Notes under the pieces: generated by a model
Told to the model about the DNA's origin: nothing
Databases searched by the model: none
What the model saw: the letters and a program-made list of their open reading frames with translations, nothing else
Assembly: GCA_964561105.1 (NCBI GenBank)
Contig: CAZLOH010000003.1
Coordinates: 1 to 64,000, forward strand
DNA length: 64,000 nt
Reading direction: 5' to 3'
DNA from: JADLHS01 sp964561105
Lineage (GTDB): Bacteria > Verrucomicrobiota > Verrucomicrobiia > Limisphaerales > JADLHS01
Shown: positions 61,002 to 64,000 of the stretch, one piece after another
Numbering within the stretch: position 1 is the stretch's first letter
Layout: the number at the start of each line of letters is the position of its first letter
Made by a program: the position numbers and the translations under genes

Positions 61002-61361
61002 CTCCAGCGCGCCGAACGTCGCGCAAAGCCGATTCGCGGAAGATTCAGCGTAGAGCAACCTGCGAGACTCAGGGAACGGATCAAGGGAACCTCCACTTCT
61101 CCACTTCTGCTGGCGACAGCAGAGGTTAACAAATTCAGCTTGCCGTCCGTAACAATCCAACGCACGGAACCGCTTCCGGCTCAGCCTCCCAGCACGTTGA
61201 CTGCGACTCGATTTTCCAAAGTCGGGTCATCTGCGGATAACTCGGCTCAACTGAACGTAAAAAACTGCGTTTCAGCCGAGAAAACCCTTGCAAATTTATG
61301 GCTGGTAACGTCAAGTATGGGAAATCAATCAGGTCGAAATTGTGGTCAACCTCAGAGTCTC
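61002..61361. other. Gap of 360 bp, nothing recognised
   Basis: Between galE and the second PEP-CTERM gene I see no gene or repeat. The promoter for the PEP-CTERM gene should lie here, but no convincing boxes or palindrome were found. Confidence 0.4.
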
Positions 61362-62159
61362 ATGAAAAATTTTGCTCGCTCGCTTTTTTGCTCTTGGACC
61401 GCCCAAGGAATTCTCGCCGCTGCCGTGGTTTTGCTGCCCGGAACGCCGGCGTTCGCTGGCACCAACATCAATTACGGCACATGGGTTGGAACGACGGTCA
61501 CGTATCAGGACGTGACTGAATCCTCCGCCACGGATCAAACCCCCATGTATGGTGCGCCGCTCATTTCGGGCAACACACTGGACTTCAATCCCCAGGGCTT
61601 CGCCGCCACTTCCACCGGCGGTGGCATTGATTTGACCGACGGCCAGTTGAATCTCTTGATCCAGGCCCATTCCGGCTATGCGATTCCGGCGATCCAGTTT
61701 TCCGAAGCCGGCGATTTCTCGCTCGCTGGTTTCGGCTCCGCCAATACCAGAGTCACGGTGGCCGCGACGTTTTTCCTGGATGTACTCCAGGTGGACGGCG
61801 TGGGGATCAATCCCTTGAGCCTCACGGCGAACATGACTTTCACTCCCAATGCGAACGGCCAGTTTGATCTGATCAACAACGCCGGCATCGGGAACATCTG
61901 GACCGGCGCCATTAATTTCAATCTGAACGACGCGCTCACCGCCCATAACATTGATTTTGTCAACGGCGCCACCGAAGTGCGGGTAAACCTCGACAACACG
62001 CTGCTGGCGATCAGCGAAGCCGGTTCCACGGCCTACATTGCCAAGAAGGACTTCAAGGCTCTGGGCATCACGGTCGTGCCGGAGCCTTCCGTCATTGCCT
62101 TGAGCTTGTTTGGCGTGGCGACTCTGCTGCTGCGCTCGCGATCCGCGCGTCGCGCGTAA
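61362..62159 (+). CDS. PEP-CTERM sorting-signal protein
   Basis: A 265-residue exported protein from the ATG at 61362: signal peptide (about 1-33, GILAAAVVLLPGTPAFA) and the exosortase-recognised end VVPEPSVIALSLFGVATLLL followed by RSRSARRA. The beta-rich body (GTWVGTTVTYQDVTESS, FFLDVLQVDGVGINPLSL, GAINFNLNDALTAHNIDF) has no catalytic motif and is typical of PEP-CTERM surface proteins. Start choice rests on the signal peptide; the frame is open further upstream but without one. Confidence 0.93.
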   Translation: MKNFARSLFCSWTAQGILAAAVVLLPGTPAFAGTNINYGTWVGTTVTYQDVTESSATDQTPMYGAPLISGNTLDFNPQGFAATSTGGGIDLTDGQLNLLIQAHSGYAIPAIQFSEAGDFSLAGFGSANTRVTVAATFFLDVLQVDGVGINPLSLTANMTFTPNANGQFDLINNAGIGNIWTGAINFNLNDALTAHNIDFVNGATEVRVNLDNTLLAISEAGSTAYIAKKDFKALGITVVPEPSVIALSLFGVATLLLRSRSARRA

Positions 62160-62177
62160 GCGCTCAACTTTCACTCA

Positions 62178-62209
62178 AGCGCGCCGCGTTGGATCGCGAC
62201 GCGCTTTTT
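62178..62209 (+). terminator. Probable Rho-independent terminator
   Basis: AGCGCGCCGCG pairs with CGCGACGCGCT (one mismatched pair) over a 6-nt loop and is followed by a T-rich run. It lies 18 bp after the second PEP-CTERM gene. Confidence 0.8.
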
Positions 62210-62313
62210 GTTTTCCTCACAAAAAATGCTCCGCTTCATTCTCAACGGTTCCAATCGCCGCGCGGCGCAGGGCGCCCCGGGCCTGGCTCGGACGGAAAAT
62301 TTGCCGGGGCGGT

Positions 62314-64000
62314 TCAGGATTTTCCCGCCGGCAACACCCGCACTTCCAAGCCGGAAGCCGCCGTCCGCGTGTGATAAATCCTTTGGGTGGCCTTCTGAAA
62401 ATCCTCCGCTTTCGCCGCTGGAATGTTCACGAAGGTCTGCGGATTGCGATCCACCAGCGGAAACCACGAACTCTGGACCTGCACCATCACCCGGTGTCCC
62501 CGGCGAAAGGTGTGACAAATATCCGCCAGCGTGAATTTCAACGGCGTCACTTGACCAGACACGAACGGCTCGGGACGTTCGGAGCTATTTCGGAATTTTC
62601 CCCGCAACACGTCGCCGCGCACGAGTTGCTGGTAACCGCCCATCTCCACCCCCGTCGGATTGGGCTCTGGATTCGGGTAATCACCCGGATAAACGTCAAT
62701 CAACTTCACCACCCAATCCGAGTCCGTGCCGGTGGTCGAGACGAACAGTCTCGCCGTGAGCGGTCCTGCCAACGTCAAATCCTCCTCCAGCACATCGGTC
62801 TCATACACCAGCACATCGGGTCGCGAAGCGACGAAGCGTTGATCCTCCACCGGATAACTCCGCGGATACGATGTGGACTTGTCATTCGTGTACGGCACGG
62901 GCTTGGCGGGGTCGCTCACGTATTCGTCGAACGCGCCGGCCCCGTCCGTCGGGAGCGCAAACGCCAGCGCGCCGCCGGGTTGAAAATACAGGGTGCGCGC
63001 TACGGCGGCATGCGGCGGCCAGGTGTCAAACCGTCGCCACTGCGCCGTGCCCGTCTCGAAGACGTGCGCCTCGGTGGACGTGTAATTCGTGTCTCCCTTC
63101 AGATAGTGACGGAAGAACGGCAGTTCGATCTGTTTGCGATAATACTCCGCCGTCTTCGCCTTGAAATTGACCGGCCCGAGCGTCTCGCCCTCGCTCCGGC
63201 TCCAACCGCCATGCGCCCACGGCCCCATCACCAACGTGTTGTTGATCCCCGGATTCTGCCGCTCGGTCCACCGGTAGGTTTCCAGCGTGCCGAACAAATC
63301 CTCCGCGTCGAACCATCCGCCCACGGTCATCACCGCGCAGTGGATGTTCTTGAGGTGCGGCCGGACGTTGCGCGCCTGCCAGAAATCGTCGTAGGTCGCG
63401 TGGGCGAGAAACTCGCTCCATTCCGGCGCGCACCCCTTGAGCAGCACCAGGTCGGAATTCGTCAACGGCCCCATGCGCAGGAAGAAATCGTAGCCGTCCG
63501 GCGTTTGATAATTGAAACCGCGCGCGGATTCATGCAGCGGGTCCTCGAGCTTTTGCGTGAAGTTGTAGGAGAAGCCGAAGTTCTGCGACAGAAAGAACGC
63601 GCCATTGTGATACATGTCGTCGCCCATGAACCAGTCCGAGATCGGCGCCTGGGGCGAAGCGGCCTGGAGCGCTGGATGACTGTCAATCATGCCCATCGAG
63701 GTGTAGAAACCGGGATACGAAATGCCGAACAAGCCCACCTTGCCGTTGTTGCCGGGCACATTTTTCACCAGCCAGTCAATGGTGTCCCACGCATCCGAGC
63801 TTTCATCCGTGTCCTTCGGTCCTTTGTGGGGCCGGTAGGGGCGCACATTCATGAACTCGCCCTCCGAACCGTTGCGCCCGCGCACATCCTGCGTTACCAG
63901 AATGAATTGGTCCCGGGCCAGCACCTGGAAGGAGCCGGACGGATCCGTGTAATTGTCCGATCCATAAGGCTTCAACGAATAGGGCGTGCGCGTGAGCAGG
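62314..64000 (-). CDS. CocE/NonD-family hydrolase (X-Pro dipeptidyl-peptidase S15 type), partial
   Basis: A serine hydrolase of the alpha/beta fold that acts on acyl or X-Pro substrates. The open frame runs to the window edge (LLTRTPYSLKPYG is still coding), so the start lies outside. The nucleophile motif is GLFGISYPGFYTSMGM, a G-x-S-Y-x-G elbow typical of CocE/NonD; the acid lies near DSDWVVKLIDVYPGD and the His near RRGHRVMVQVQSSWFP. The C-terminal jelly roll (about the last 200 residues) is present. Substrate is unknown; many relatives are exported. Confidence 0.9.
   Translation of the reverse strand, partial: LLTRTPYSLKPYGSDNYTDPSGSFQVLARDQFILVTQDVRGRNGSEGEFMNVRPYRPHKGPKDTDESSDAWDTIDWLVKNVPGNNGKVGLFGISYPGFYTSMGMIDSHPALQAASPQAPISDWFMGDDMYHNGAFFLSQNFGFSYNFTQKLEDPLHESARGFNYQTPDGYDFFLRMGPLTNSDLVLLKGCAPEWSEFLAHATYDDFWQARNVRPHLKNIHCAVMTVGGWFDAEDLFGTLETYRWTERQNPGINNTLVMGPWAHGGWSRSEGETLGPVNFKAKTAEYYRKQIELPFFRHYLKGDTNYTSTEAHVFETGTAQWRRFDTWPPHAAVARTLYFQPGGALAFALPTDGAGAFDEYVSDPAKPVPYTNDKSTSYPRSYPVEDQRFVASRPDVLVYETDVLEEDLTLAGPLTARLFVSTTGTDSDWVVKLIDVYPGDYPNPEPNPTGVEMGGYQQLVRGDVLRGKFRNSSERPEPFVSGQVTPLKFTLADICHTFRRGHRVMVQVQSSWFPLVDRNPQTFVNIPAAKAEDFQKATQRIYHTRTAASGLEVRVLPAGKS

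Overview
The window looks like a chromosomal segment of a GC-rich member of the Verrucomicrobiota, probably of the Pedosphaera/Limisphaerales kind. This placement is inferred from gene content only; there is no rRNA in the window. The pointers are: PEP-CTERM-tailed exported proteins, very large LamG and FG-GAP surface proteins, an ECF sigma factor beside a Ser/Thr kinase with WD40 repeats, Tat-exported Gfo/Idh/MocA and TIM-barrel proteins, a GreA with a long N-terminal extension of the kind known in Chlamydiae, and dispersed inverted repeats between genes. I found no tRNA, rRNA, CRISPR array or intact mobile element.

Layout. 1-1.5 kb: repeat-rich DNA, a displaced copy of an adenylate kinase 3' end, and a two-gene nucleotidyltransferase module. 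1.5-6 kb (minus strand): Hsp20, Lon, a LolA-like exported protein and adenylate kinase, a stress and housekeeping group. 6-9 kb: a thioesterase and two Tat-exported sugar-type enzymes. 9.3-13.7 kb: pyrF, ftsH and a site-2 protease. 13.7-18.8 kb: a glycogen-binding-domain protein, a six-BON-domain exported protein and a Prc-type protease. 18.9-24.3 kb: a signalling cluster with three short receiver proteins (two clearly paralogous) and a membrane histidine kinase paired with a sigma54 NtrC-type regulator. 24.3-25.5 kb: decayed DNA with an IS110-type transposase tail, a large palindrome and repeats. 25.5-26.2 kb: a membrane metalloprotease-like protein. 26.2-40 kb: a tightly packed operon of three giant exported proteins (about 2100, 1270 and 1190 residues). 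40-43.5 kb: a sialidase-like protein, a strong inverted repeat, a RelE-like toxin pair and an orphan packaging-type ATPase. 43.5-47.5 kb: kinase-WD40 protein and ECF sigma factor. 47.5-50.4 kb: pyrE, a thioesterase, a squalene/phytoene synthase and a proline-rich exported protein. 50.5-53.8 kb: yacG, an exported protein and a second Prc protease. 53.9-64 kb: FKBP isomerase, two PEP-CTERM proteins, a DUF5069 protein, the long GreA, RsmB, GalE and a CocE/NonD hydrolase cut by the right edge.

Most genes are housekeeping, protein quality control (Lon, FtsH, two Prc proteases, a site-2 protease, Hsp20, FKBP), signalling or cell-envelope genes. The places with the best chance of undescribed biology are the three-gene giant exported-protein operon, with a repeat element translated inside one of its genes; the duplicated adenylate kinase tail that brackets the nucleotidyltransferase module; and the orphan packaging-type ATPase next to a toxin pair.
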